Positions 48,870-58,251 of a stretch of DNA of 64,000 nucleotides are shown in pieces. Location: positions 930,001-994,000 of the forward strand of contig NZ_CP040755.1 in the NCBI RefSeq assembly GCF_024585285.1. The letters run 5' to 3'. The translations under genes and the position numbers were made by a program. Every line of letters starts with the position of its first letter. The stretch's first letter is position 1. The notes below the pieces were generated by a model that did no database searches, had not been told where the DNA came from, and worked only from the letters and a program-made list of their open reading frames with translations. Source of the DNA: Colwellia sp. M166 (GTDB taxonomy: Bacteria > Pseudomonadota > Gammaproteobacteria > Enterobacterales > Alteromonadaceae).

Positions 48870-51458
48870 TTAAGAGTCTCGATTTTTAGCAATAAAATTC
48901 AACTTACCATCACGAAGTTCGACAACAATATGATCGCCTGCTAAGAATTCATTAGCCAATAGCTTATGTGCCAATGGGTTTTCTATTTCTTGCTGAATAG
49001 AACGCTTTAAAGGCCTTGCTCCGAAAATCGGATCAAATCCTGCCGCAGCGACAAAAGATAATGCCTCATCAGATAACGTCATGGTTATATCTCGTTCTTC
49101 TAAGCGCTTAGTCAAAGCCGCAATCTGAATACTCGCAATGTTTTTGATCTGCTCAGCAAGTAATGGGTGAAAAACTACGGTTTCATCAACACGATTAATA
49201 AACTCAGGTTTAAAGTGTTGACTGAGCTCTGCTATGACTCTAGCTTTCATTTGTTGGTATTGACTGTCATCACCATATTCTTGGATGATATCAGAGCCAA
49301 TATTTGAGGTCATAATGATAACCGTGTTTTTAAAATCAACCGTGCGACCTTGTCCATCAGTTAAACGTCCATCATCTAAAACCTGTAAGAGAATATTAAA
49401 AACATCTGGATGCGCTTTTTCTATTTCATCAAGTAGTATAACTGAGTACGGTTTACGCCTTACCGACTCCGTTAAATAACCACCTTCTTCGTAACCAACA
49501 TAACCAGGAGGCGCACCAACCAGACGTGCAACAGAATGCTTTTCCATAAATTCAGACATATCAACTCGTACTAAGGCATTTTCACTATCAAATAGAAAAT
49601 GCGCTAAGGCTTTAGTTAATTCGGTTTTACCAACCCCTGTAGGTCCAAGAAATAAAAATGATCCTATGGGTTGGTCAGGATCTGCCAAGCCTGCTCGTGA
49701 ACGGCGAATAGCATTCGAGACAGAAACAACAGCCTCAGACTGACCAATAACACGTTTGTGAAGATTATCTTCCATATGTAATAATTTATCAGACTCCCCT
49801 TCCAACATTTTTGATACCGGAATGCCGGTAGCGCGACTTAACACATCGGCAATTTCTACATCAGTCACTTTATTACGTAGTAAGGTCATTTCTTGCATTT
49901 CTGCTTGGCTGGCAAGATCAAGCTGTTTTTCAAGATCGGGAATACGGCTATATTGTAATTCAGCCATGGTATTAAGATCGCCAACGCGACGTGCAGCTTC
50001 AAGCTCTATGCGAGCATGTTCCAAGTCAGTTTTAATCGCTTGTGTACCATGTAGTGCCGCTTTTTCTGTTTTCCAGACCTCATCTAATTCATCATAGCTC
50101 GCTTGGCAAGTAACAATCTCGTCTGAGATTAAGTCCAAACGTTTTTTTGAAGCCGGATCCGAATCTTTTGCTAGCGCACGTTGTTCTAGTTTTAGCTGGA
50201 TTAAACGGCGCTCTAAGCGGTCTAAATTTTCAGGTTTTGAATCCATTTGCATACGAATACTAGAGGCAGCTTCATCAATAAGATCAATAGCTTTATCTGG
50301 TAATTGACGATCACTAACATAACGATGCGACAAAGTTGCCGCAGCAACAATCGCAGGATCGGTAATTTCTACATTATGATGAAGCTCGTAGCGCTCTTTA
50401 AGGCCACGTAATATAGCAATAGTATCTTCAACACTAGGTTCATCTACCAATACTTTTTGAAAGCGTCGCTCTAAAGCGGCATCTTTTTCAATATATTGGC
50501 GATATTCATCTAATGTCGTTGCGCCAACACAATGTAAATCGCCTCTCGCTAAGGCTGGCTTCAACATATTACCAGCATCCATCGCACCATCACTTTTACC
50601 GGCACCGACCATGGTATGAAGCTCATCAATGAAGAGTATCACTTGACCGTCAAGTTGACTTAGCTCATTAAGTACCGCTTTAAGGCGCTCTTCAAATTCT
50701 CCACGATATTTTGCGCCCGCAACAAGCGCCCCCATATCAAGTGACAACACACGTTTATTGCGAATGCCTTCGGGTACTTCATGATCAACAATACGTTGTG
50801 CTAAACCTTCTGCAATTGCAGTTTTACCCACCCCAGGCTGTCCAATCAATACCGGGTTATTTTTAGTACGACGCTGTAATACTTGAATGGTACGCCTGAT
50901 TTCATCATCACGACCAATAACAGGATCTAACTTACCTTGCTCTGCTCTTTCGGTTAAATCAACGGTATACTTTTCTAAAGCTTGACGGGCTTCTTCAGCA
51001 TTTTCATTGTCGACTTTTTTTCCACCTCGAATGTGAACTATTGCATCTTGAATTCGTTGCTCATTTGCGCCTAAACCTTTTAGAATTTGGCCTAACTTAC
51101 CTTTATCCTGTAACGCTGCCAAAACGAATATTTCAGAAGAAATAAATTTATCACCATGCTTTTGCGCAAACTTGTCACAAAGATTTAAAATATTGCCCAT
51201 TGCAGACGATAGCTGCACTTCTCCTCCAGTGCCTGATACTTGCGCTAATTCAGCTATTGCCGTTTCTACTTGCGTTCTTAGTGTTCGGACATTAATACCG
51301 GCACTTTTTAATAATGGAATAATACTGCTCGCATTTTGATTTAACAACGCAAGCATTAAATGTACAGGTTCAATGAATTGATGATCTTTACCTAATGCGA
51401 TGGATTGCGCATCAGATATTGCTATTTGAAAAGTTTGGGTAAATCGTTCTAAACGCAT
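48870..51458 (-). CDS. clpB: ATP-dependent chaperone ClpB
   Basis: The 862-residue product has the ClpB order: an N-terminal repeat domain (about 1-145), the first AAA+ domain with Walker [14 protein letters not shown] at about 206-218, the coiled-coil middle domain (about 410-525) and the second AAA+ domain with [13 protein letters not shown] near residue 606. It rescues aggregated proteins together with DnaK. A sigma-32-type promoter lies upstream, and the ribosome-binding site TTAGGAGAACG precedes the ATG. Confidence 0.97.
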   Translation of the reverse strand: MRLERFTQTFQIAISDAQSIALGKDHQFIEPVHLMLALLNQNASSIIPLLKSAGINVRTLRTQVETAIAELAQVSGTGGEVQLSSAMGNILNLCDKFAQKHGDKFISSEIFVLAALQDKGKLGQILKGLGANEQRIQDAIVHIRGGKKVDNENAEEARQALEKYTVDLTERAEQGKLDPVIGRDDEIRRTIQVLQRRTKNNPVLIGQPGVGKTAIAEGLAQRIVDHEVPEGIRNKRVLSLDMGALVAGAKYRGEFEERLKAVLNELSQLDGQVILFIDELHTMVGAGKSDGAMDAGNMLKPALARGDLHCVGATTLDEYRQYIEKDAALERRFQKVLVDEPSVEDTIAILRGLKERYELHHNVEITDPAIVAAATLSHRYVSDRQLPDKAIDLIDEAASSIRMQMDSKPENLDRLERRLIQLKLEQRALAKDSDPASKKRLDLISDEIVTCQASYDELDEVWKTEKAALHGTQAIKTDLEHARIELEAARRVGDLNTMAELQYSRIPDLEKQLDLASQAEMQEMTLLRNKVTDVEIADVLSRATGIPVSKMLEGESDKLLHMEDNLHKRVIGQSEAVVSVSNAIRRSRAGLADPDQPIGSFLFLGPTGVGKTELTKALAHFLFDSENALVRVDMSEFMEKHSVARLVGAPPGYVGYEEGGYLTESVRRKPYSVILLDEIEKAHPDVFNILLQVLDDGRLTDGQGRTVDFKNTVIIMTSNIGSDIIQEYGDDSQYQQMKARVIAELSQHFKPEFINRVDETVVFHPLLAEQIKNIASIQIAALTKRLEERDITMTLSDEALSFVAAAGFDPIFGARPLKRSIQQEIENPLAHKLLANEFLAGDHIVVELRDGKLNFIAKNRDS

Positions 51459-51509
51459 TAACGTTCTCCTAATGCCATATTACTGGGCTTACAGTTTAGT
51501 TATCTATGT

Positions 51510-51537
51510 TATAAGGACAGCCATCAACATTTTCAAG
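51510..51537 (-). promoter_or_regulatory. Sigma-32 (heat-shock) type promoter of clpB
   Basis: On the minus strand CTTGAAA (51537-51531) and TCCTTATA (51517-51510) are 13 bp apart, matching the heat-shock consensus CTTGAAA and CCCCATNT with a relaxed -10 box. It is about 52 bp upstream of clpB. Confidence 0.65.
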
Positions 51538-51594
51538 GAAATGGTGCTTTAACTTTTGATTTAGCGCAAAAAAAAGTATTAAAAACTAGGGAAG

Positions 51595-52434
51595 CTAAGT
51601 AGGATTTAAACATATAACGCTAGCCATACGTCCGGTTTTTTTATCTCGACGATAAGAATAATATTTTGTTTGATTACTATAGGTACATTCGCTCAACTGT
51701 ATAATATTGTTAACTCCTAAGGTTAACAATTGTAACTTGGCGATAAGCTGTAAATCAGCCCAATATTTCGGTATTTTAGAATCACTAGTCACGGATTCGC
51801 AAGGAGAAAATGCAGCAGAAAAAGGTGTGTAAATTTCACAAAACGTCTGTTTTACCGCTTGGCCAACTTCAAATTTCTTAGCCCCAATACAAGGCCCCAT
51901 CCAAGCAATAATATCACTTGGCGAACTATGCATTTGTGCAATAGTTTGCTCAATAATATTTGTCGATAAAGGGCGCCAACCACCGTGAATAGCAGCAACC
52001 TCACTGCCCTCTTGATTCGACAATAAAATAGGCAAACAATCAGCGGTCATTATTGCCAGAGCAATATGTTTGTTACGTGTTATAGCAGCATCAGCAATGA
52101 TAGTTTTATTTTCATAATCAAGAATTTCAGCGACATGATTGCCATGAACTTGTTCAAACCATTGAATTTTTGTTTGTTTAGGCAAATATTGAAGTAGAGA
52201 TATTCTATTAAAAGCAACATCTTCAGCACAATCACCGACATGATCGCCTAAGTTAAAAGCAGAAAATGCTGAGTGCTCATCTTGTGTATTCGCGGTACTT
52301 GATAGTAAATATTGTGATTTGCGAACAGATAATGGGCTAGGTGATGGTAATCTATTGGTAGTAAAGGCCAACACATTATCGGTTGGCCATTTAATAAACA
52401 TTATGTTATCAGGTAATTTAGTAGTCACTATCAC
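51595..52434 (-). CDS. pgeF: Laccase-domain protein PgeF/YfiH
   Basis: The 279-residue product has the multi-copper-oxidase-like metal site of the YfiH family: EQVHGNHVAEI, TADCLPILL, AAIHGGWRPLSTNII and MGPCIGAKKFEVG. YfiH proteins clear mis-incorporated amino acids in peptidoglycan precursors or act as purine nucleosidases, depending on the reference. The start is uncertain (GTG at 52434 or ATG at 52401). Its 5' end overlaps rluD by 17 bp, the common rluD-pgeF arrangement. Confidence 0.88.
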   Translation of the reverse strand: MIVTTKLPDNIMFIKWPTDNVLAFTTNRLPSPSPLSVRKSQYLLSSTANTQDEHSAFSAFNLGDHVGDCAEDVAFNRISLLQYLPKQTKIQWFEQVHGNHVAEILDYENKTIIADAAITRNKHIALAIMTADCLPILLSNQEGSEVAAIHGGWRPLSTNIIEQTIAQMHSSPSDIIAWMGPCIGAKKFEVGQAVKQTFCEIYTPFSAAFSPCESVTSDSKIPKYWADLQLIAKLQLLTLGVNNIIQLSECTYSNQTKYYSYRRDKKTGRMASVICLNPT

Positions 52435-53395
52435 TTAAATTACTTTTAGTATCTGCACGTAAAATGTTAGTCAGTGCCACCATATCGTCAGGAATATCAG
52501 CATGCCAGGTCATTTGCTCACCGGTTATAGGATGATATAAAGATAACATTGCCGCATGTAATGCTTGGCGCTTAAATTGGCGTAGCATTTCACGCAATTC
52601 TTCCGAAGCATTTTTTGGTGGACGCGGACGACCGCCGTAAACAGGATCTCCCACTAATGGATGAGTAATATGTGCCATATGCACACGAATTTGATGTGTT
52701 CTACCTGTTTCTAAACGTAAACGTAAACGTGTATGTAATCTAAATTTCTCCATTACACGATAATGCGTTACCGACGGACGACCTGAAAAAGTTACCGCCA
52801 TGTGCGTACGTTTTGTTGCATGACGCCCAATAGGCTCATCAACTAAGCCGCCAGCGGTCATAGTACCATTGGCAATAGCCTCATATTCACGGGTAATTTC
52901 GCGTGCTTGTAACGATTCAACCAGGTTAGTTTGTGCAGCAATTGTTTTTGCTACCACCATCAACCCCGTAGTGTCTTTATCTAAGCGATGAACAATACCA
53001 GCTCTTGGCACAACATCTAACTGCGGACAGTGATGTAACAAGGCATTTAACACCGTACCGTCAGGGTTGCCAGCTCCTGGATGTACAACAAAGCCCGCAG
53101 GCTTGTTAATCACTAATATATCGTCATCTTCATAAACAATATTTAAAGGTAAATCTTGGGCAGCAAAGCGAACTTCAGCTTCAACTTCAGTATTAATGGC
53201 GATCTCTTCACCACCAAACATTTTTTCGCGTGCTTTGTCGACAACGATACCATCAACCGTAACATGACCGGCTAAAATCCACTCTTTTAATCGTGAACGT
53301 GAATAATCAGGGAACATCTCGGCCAAAGTCTGGTCAAAACGCTTACCTAAGCATGATTCGGGAACCGTGTCCCGGTGTTGAATTATTTCAGCCAT
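52418..53395 (-). CDS. rluD: 23S rRNA pseudouridine(1911/1915/1917) synthase RluD
   Basis: The 325-residue product has an N-terminal S4-like RNA-binding domain (SRSRLKEWILAGHVTVDGIVV) and the RluA-type catalytic motif GIVHRLDKDTTGLMVV, with the catalytic aspartate in HRLD. RTHQIRVHMAHITHPLVGDPVYG is the C-terminal signature. It modifies three uridines in helix 69 of 23S rRNA. It is divergent from bamD and overlaps pgeF. Confidence 0.95.
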   Translation of the reverse strand: MAEIIQHRDTVPESCLGKRFDQTLAEMFPDYSRSRLKEWILAGHVTVDGIVVDKAREKMFGGEEIAINTEVEAEVRFAAQDLPLNIVYEDDDILVINKPAGFVVHPGAGNPDGTVLNALLHHCPQLDVVPRAGIVHRLDKDTTGLMVVAKTIAAQTNLVESLQAREITREYEAIANGTMTAGGLVDEPIGRHATKRTHMAVTFSGRPSVTHYRVMEKFRLHTRLRLRLETGRTHQIRVHMAHITHPLVGDPVYGGRPRPPKNASEELREMLRQFKRQALHAAMLSLYHPITGEQMTWHADIPDDMVALTNILRADTKSNLSDSDY

Positions 53396-53547
53396 TAAAC
53401 TCTCTATTAATTAGCACTGTGCAAGGCATGATTGCTAGGTTAGAATGCCAATGCTTATTTTACCTCTTTGCTAAAGCAATTACATTAAGTAATTCTAATG
53501 AGGAAGATATTTATTTTAACTAAAACAAAGTAGTGATATTGAAGTCT

Positions 53548-54309
53548 ATGGAAAAAATGACAATAAAAATAATATGCCTTACGCTAATGCTAGCATTGGT
53601 AGGCTGTTCAGGAACAAACGAGAAAGAAATTGAAAAAATACCAGACAAATCTGCTCAAGCATTATTTGCTGATGCAAGAGAGTCACTTGATAATGGTTTA
53701 TATCAAAAAGCCATTCAAATTTTATCAGCGATAGATTCGCGATTTCCTTATGGACCTATTTCTCATCAAGTTCAATTAGACTTAATTTACGCATATTACA
53801 AAAGTGGCGATGCGGCTCAAGGCTTAGCATTAACTGATCGATTTCTTCGCCTGAATCCTGCACATGCCAATTTAGATTATGTTTACTATATGCGAGCATT
53901 AATCAACATCGCGACGCAAGAAAATTTATTTCAGGACTTGGCTGGCATAGACCGTTCAGATCGTGATCCTACTGCTGCACGAGATGCTTTTAATGATTTA
54001 AAAATCGTTTTAGAAAAGTATCCTGAAAGTAAATATGCTGCTGACTCACGTCAACGCATGATTGCAATTAAATCTCGATTAGCAAAATATGAATTGTCTG
54101 TCGCACGTTACTATTTTAAACGCGGGGCGTTTGTATCCTCAGCTAACAGAGGAAAATACATTGTTGAATACTTCTCTCCTAGCCCTGAAACTGAAGCGGC
54201 ATTAGAAATTATGATCATGTGCTATGAAGAGTTAGGCTTAACTGAATTACAAACTAACGCTAAGCAAGTACTCGCGGCAAATTATCCTAACAACCCGCTC
54301 GTTAAGTAG
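53548..54309 (+). CDS. bamD: Outer membrane protein assembly factor BamD
   Basis: The 253-residue lipoprotein has the lipobox LVGC (cysteine at about residue 20 from the ATG at 53548) and five tetratricopeptide repeats, including ALFADARESLDNGLYQKAIQ, FPYGPISHQVQLDLIYAYYK and YPESKYAADSRQRM, all BamD-specific. It is an essential subunit of the machinery that inserts beta-barrel proteins in the outer membrane. Its divergent placement from rluD is typical of gammaproteobacteria. The frame also starts with GTG at 53533, but a later ATG gives a better signal peptide. Confidence 0.93.
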   Translation: MEKMTIKIICLTLMLALVGCSGTNEKEIEKIPDKSAQALFADARESLDNGLYQKAIQILSAIDSRFPYGPISHQVQLDLIYAYYKSGDAAQGLALTDRFLRLNPAHANLDYVYYMRALINIATQENLFQDLAGIDRSDRDPTAARDAFNDLKIVLEKYPESKYAADSRQRMIAIKSRLAKYELSVARYYFKRGAFVSSANRGKYIVEYFSPSPETEAALEIMIMCYEELGLTELQTNAKQVLAANYPNNPLVK

Positions 54310-54351
54310 TATTAATTAATCCATATCAATAACTGAATACTCACTTACTAT

Positions 54352-54382
54352 TAAAAATACCAGCAGATGCTGGTATTTTTAA
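54352..54382 (+). terminator. Terminator between bamD and glnB
   Basis: AAAAATACCAGCA and TGCTGGTATTTTT make a near-perfect stem with A- and T-runs on either side, so it can serve both convergent genes. Confidence 0.85.
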
Positions 54383-54443
54383 TTGTCTTGGCGCTAGATG
54401 AAAGTAAAGCCTTTGGTTAGATAGTCAGCTAATCAGCTCGTTA

Positions 54444-54791
<348 letters not shown>

Positions 54792-54996
54792 CTATAGGTT
54801 AATTTTTAAACTCAGCATTTCATTGATAATTATTATTATCTACATCACAGCCTAACATCAAGCGATTGTACACAGAATTCACTTACAGCTATAGTGCAAA
54901 AATTCTAATCAAAGATAGATTTTGTTACACTAGCTTTAATCCTGACATAAAAATCAGTTTAACTCGCATATTCACTTATCACCTAAAGGAAATATA

Positions 54997-55839
54997 ATGA
55001 ACGCCCAGGCAATAATCGATGAAATGAAAGTATTACCTGAAATTGATACTGCGTTTGAAATTAAACGTAGAATCGACTTTATTAAAAATAAGTTAGTACA
55101 GTCAGGACTAAAATCTCTAATTCTAGGCATTAGTGGTGGCATTGATTCATCAACCTGCGGACGTTTGGCTCAACTTGCGGTTGATGCTTTAAATAGTGAA
55201 AACGTTGAAAGTAATACAAAATATCAGTTTATTGCCGTTAGACTTCCCTTTGATGTGCAAGCAGATGAAGATGACGCACAACTCGCCCTGCAGTTTATAA
55301 AGCCGAGCCATAGCTTAAGTACTAATATATTTGCTGGTGTAGAAGGTATACATCAAGAAGCAGTTAATGCTTTACAAGAGGCTGATATTTTTACAGCCTC
55401 TGCTGCAGCGGTAGATTTTTCTAAAGGCAATGTTAAAGCTCGCACTCGTATGGTGATGCAATACCATATTGCTGGAATACTAGGTGGTTTAGTATTAGGC
55501 ACAGATCATTCCGCTGAAAATATAACGGGTTTCTTTACCAAATGGGGTGATGGTGCTTGCGATTTAGCGCCTTTATTTGGTTTATCTAAACGCCAAGTAA
55601 AACAACTTGCTCGTGCGTTAAACGCGCCTGAGCAATTGATTGAAAAAGCCCCTACCGCTGACTTAGAAGAACTGACTCCAAGCAAAAAAGATGAGGACGC
55701 TTTAGGTATGAGTTACGACCAATTGGATGACTTTTTGGAAGGTAAAAACACCGATAAAGCAATTGAAAATAAAATAATGGCTATCTATATGAAAACACAA
55801 CATAAGCGTTTAGCAATTCCAACAATATACGAAAATTAA
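54997..55839 (+). CDS. nadE: Ammonia-dependent NAD+ synthetase
   Basis: The 280-residue product has the ATP-pyrophosphatase loop [33 protein letters not shown], and [20 protein letters not shown], all typical of the short, ammonia-using NadE. There is no nitrilase-type glutaminase domain. A clear ribosome-binding site (AAAGGAAATATA) precedes the ATG. It performs the final step of NAD biosynthesis. Confidence 0.95.
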   Translation: MNAQAIIDEMKVLPEIDTAFEIKRRIDFIKNKLVQSGLKSLILGISGGIDSSTCGRLAQLAVDALNSENVESNTKYQFIAVRLPFDVQADEDDAQLALQFIKPSHSLSTNIFAGVEGIHQEAVNALQEADIFTASAAAVDFSKGNVKARTRMVMQYHIAGILGGLVLGTDHSAENITGFFTKWGDGACDLAPLFGLSKRQVKQLARALNAPEQLIEKAPTADLEELTPSKKDEDALGMSYDQLDDFLEGKNTDKAIENKIMAIYMKTQHKRLAIPTIYEN

Positions 55840-55917
55840 CTCATTTTACTTGGAATAATCATCAGATTTTGACTATAAATAGCGTAGAACTACGTACTCA
55901 ACTAAGGAATGGTTGTT

Positions 55918-56481
55918 ATGTCAAAATTCGTTGGATTTACCATCATAGAAACACTGGTTTCATTAGCGATACTGCTAAGTTTAATTGCCATCGGCGTCCC
56001 AAGCCTCAACAATTTCATTGTTTACACCCGTGTAGACAATGAAATTTTTACCCTGCACCGTTTAATTTTAATTGCGAGGAATACCGCGATAAGCGCCAAC
56101 TCTAAAGTTACTCTGTGCCCACTTGATAGCAACGGCCAATGCAAAAACTCATGGCATAAGGAGCTAAGTGTATTCATAGATATTAACAATAATAAGATCT
56201 ATGAGCCCTCACTCGATGAACAACTTATTGCTCATAAAGACGCAATAAAAGTCGGTGATAAACTACAGTACGGTAAAACGCGTGTTGGCCTAACATACGC
56301 AGCCACAGGACATTTAGCAGGATGGGGGCAAAATGCTACTTTCAGCTATTGCCCTAAAGGTCATAATGACAAAAACAGAGGCATTGTTGTCGCGACTTCA
56401 GGCCGAGCTTATGTAAGTGCCGCAAATAAAACCAATCAAAAAAATATCAGACGCACTGGTGCCTTAATCAAATGTACTTAA
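55918..56481 (+). CDS. FimT/GspH-type type IV pilus pseudopilin, first copy
   Basis: The product (190 residues from the upstream ATG at 55909) has a type III prepilin signal (SKFVGFTIIETLVSLAILLSLIAIG), cleaved before phenylalanine, with the conserved glutamate at +5. The GspH-like domain follows, with FTLHRLILIARNTAISANSKVTLCP and a conserved cysteine pair (TLCPLDSNGQC), plus late cysteines (FSYCPKG and LIKCT). A minor pilin, probably part of the priming tip complex. The start is ambiguous between ATG codons at 55909 and 55918, and the later one gives the shorter leader. Confidence 0.85.
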   Translation: MSKFVGFTIIETLVSLAILLSLIAIGVPSLNNFIVYTRVDNEIFTLHRLILIARNTAISANSKVTLCPLDSNGQCKNSWHKELSVFIDINNNKIYEPSLDEQLIAHKDAIKVGDKLQYGKTRVGLTYAATGHLAGWGQNATFSYCPKGHNDKNRGIVVATSGRAYVSAANKTNQKNIRRTGALIKCT

Positions 56482-56811
56482 CTCGTTAGCTGGAATGATC
56501 GAGCCAGAAATATAAAGCTCTTAACGTTTAACAAAAGCTGAGGGCTACTTGTGTCGTCATTAATAATACGTCTCAAGGAAATCTTGCGAAAAAATAATAA
56601 ATATTCGAGCGTATAGCCTTGGAATGCACAGCCAACTGAGCCTAATTTTAGTGATGACTGTCGGCATGAATTATTGTTCTTTAAGCTAAAAAACCGCTTA
56701 TTTGATCGATAAAATTTCGGTACGGAAGATAATAAGAGTAAAACAAATTTGCTGGCTGAGTATAGAGAACAATGTTATAAGTAAAATATCACCCTAACTT
56801 TGGCTGTCGTA
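56482..56811. other. Intergenic stretch between the two FimT genes
   Basis: It holds no open frame, repeat or hairpin I can support. It may contain a promoter for the second FimT gene. Confidence 0.35.
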
Positions 56812-57405
56812 ATGCCTAAAAACCACAATAAAAATCAATCGGCCAAAAAAATCATATCTGGCTTTACCATTACCGAGCTTCTTATTGGTATATTTATTAT
56901 AGGTATATTAACCGCAGTTGCCGTACCGAGTTTAAGTGGCTTTATATTGCAATCACGTGTTGATAACGAAATAAGTGAATTACATCGACTACTATTAACA
57001 GCGAGAAATAGTGCGGTTAATAATGGTAAAAATGTAACTGTCTGTCCATTAAGTGGCACAAGTTGTGGCACAAACTGGCAAAACGAATTAAGTGTCTTTA
57101 CTAATAATGGCAATTCATTAGCAAATAATAAAAGCTTTGACAGCGCCAATGAAGAACTTATTAAAGTTAAAGCTAAAGTGGCTAGCGGTGATAGCTTAAA
57201 ATTTAGTCAAACTATTATTGTTTTCTCTCCTACAGGCCGGTTAGTTTCAGGTGGAAATGGCACTTTTAGTTATTGCCCTAAAGGTAATACTGATTTGTCA
57301 CGTGGCATTAACATTTCATTATCCGGCCGGTTATATAAAACTTCTGATACTGATAATGACAATAAAGACGAGAATAGGAACGGCACTGATGTATCCTGTA
57401 GCTAG
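56812..57405 (+). CDS. FimT/GspH-type type IV pilus pseudopilin, second copy
   Basis: The 197-residue product (from the ATG at 56812) has a prepilin signal (KKIISGFTITELLIGIFIIGILTA) and the same domain plan as the first copy: ELHRLLLTARNSAVNNGKNV, VCPLSGTSCG and FSYCPKGNTDLSRG. The two genes look like an old tandem duplication (shared VDNEI and FSYCPKG stretches) separated by 330 bp. They run toward the pilVWXY1E cluster. Confidence 0.85.
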   Translation: MPKNHNKNQSAKKIISGFTITELLIGIFIIGILTAVAVPSLSGFILQSRVDNEISELHRLLLTARNSAVNNGKNVTVCPLSGTSCGTNWQNELSVFTNNGNSLANNKSFDSANEELIKVKAKVASGDSLKFSQTIIVFSPTGRLVSGGNGTFSYCPKGNTDLSRGINISLSGRLYKTSDTDNDNKDENRNGTDVSCS

Positions 57406-57521
57406 TGTGCTTTATTCATGAAAATACGAGCTTTAGTAAAGTCCTAGCTTTTAAGCGGGAATGAGGACAATACCAACTGATTAACGACAATAAATAACTT
57501 TAGCGATAATAAAACATTTAT

Positions 57522-57842
57522 TTACCGTGCTTGATTTTCAAACAAACGATTCGCTTTCAATGAGGAAAATTTTGCCGTTAAGAGAACACATTCGAATACT
57601 TTTTGGATTTGTTTCTTATCCTTTGATAACGATGTCAGCACTTTACGCTTAGGTAAAGTATCAAGCAACTTTTTAATGTCAGCTTCCTTCACTCTAGCAA
57701 AATAAATAATCTCTTTATCACTAGTTAACTCGACATGGCATTTAGCATCCACTTTGTGTTTATTTTTCATCTGAGCTTCAGCGCTAACATCAAAACTAGC
57801 AGCGATGAACAGTATGTAAATAATACAGGCTATGTTTTTCAT
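57522..57842 (-). CDS. tapY2: TapY2-like small type IV pilus-associated protein
   Basis: The 106-residue product from the ATG at 57842 has a signal peptide (NIACIIYILFIAASFDVSA) and two cysteines (AKCHVEL and FECVLL) that may form a disulfide. It begins 1 bp after the pilE stop codon. Aeromonas-type clusters carry a small tapY2 gene between tapY1 and tapE, and Shewanella has similar proteins. The assignment rests on size, position and a weak sequence resemblance, so it is only moderately firm. Confidence 0.6.
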   Translation of the reverse strand: MKNIACIIYILFIAASFDVSAEAQMKNKHKVDAKCHVELTSDKEIIYFARVKEADIKKLLDTLPKRKVLTSLSKDKKQIQKVFECVLLTAKFSSLKANRLFENQAR

Positions 57843-57843
57843 C

Positions 57844-58251
57844 TTATTGCTCCCAACAAGCACTAGCGGGTAGTTTTTCCCCTGTTTCACTGACTGATAA
57901 TTTCTGACATTGAGTATCATTAGATTTTTGTGGTTCAAGCGCGGTCGCCGTTAGTACAAAACCACCATCAGCCAATGCAGCATCAATACTGTAATAACTA
58001 TTTTCGGTGATAAACGGGTCTTTATCCAAGCCCAATTCTGTCATATTATTAGTATACGCTCTGTTATCAACATAAAACTGTTCCTGAAGGTTAGCCATCC
58101 TCAGTAATTCTCGTTGTGCTTCGGTACGGTTTGAGCGTGTAACAAAATCTATGTAAGCAGGAAAAGCGATAGATGCCAAAATAGCAATTATCGCCACTGT
58201 CATTAATAACTCAACTAAGGTAAAGCCTTTAAGTCGCTTAATGTTAGCCAT
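57844..58251 (-). CDS. pilE: Type IV minor pilin PilE
   Basis: The 135-residue product has a prepilin leader (MANIKRLKG) cleaved before FTLVELLMTVAIIAILASIA, with glutamate +5. The YIDFVTRSNRTEAQRELLRM segment is typical of minor pilin PilE, and a C-terminal cysteine pair (TQCQKL and SACWEQ) closes a D-region-like loop. Its start overlaps the pilY1 stop by 1 bp. Confidence 0.9.
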   Translation of the reverse strand: MANIKRLKGFTLVELLMTVAIIAILASIAFPAYIDFVTRSNRTEAQRELLRMANLQEQFYVDNRAYTNNMTELGLDKDPFITENSYYSIDAALADGGFVLTATALEPQKSNDTQCQKLSVSETGEKLPASACWEQ

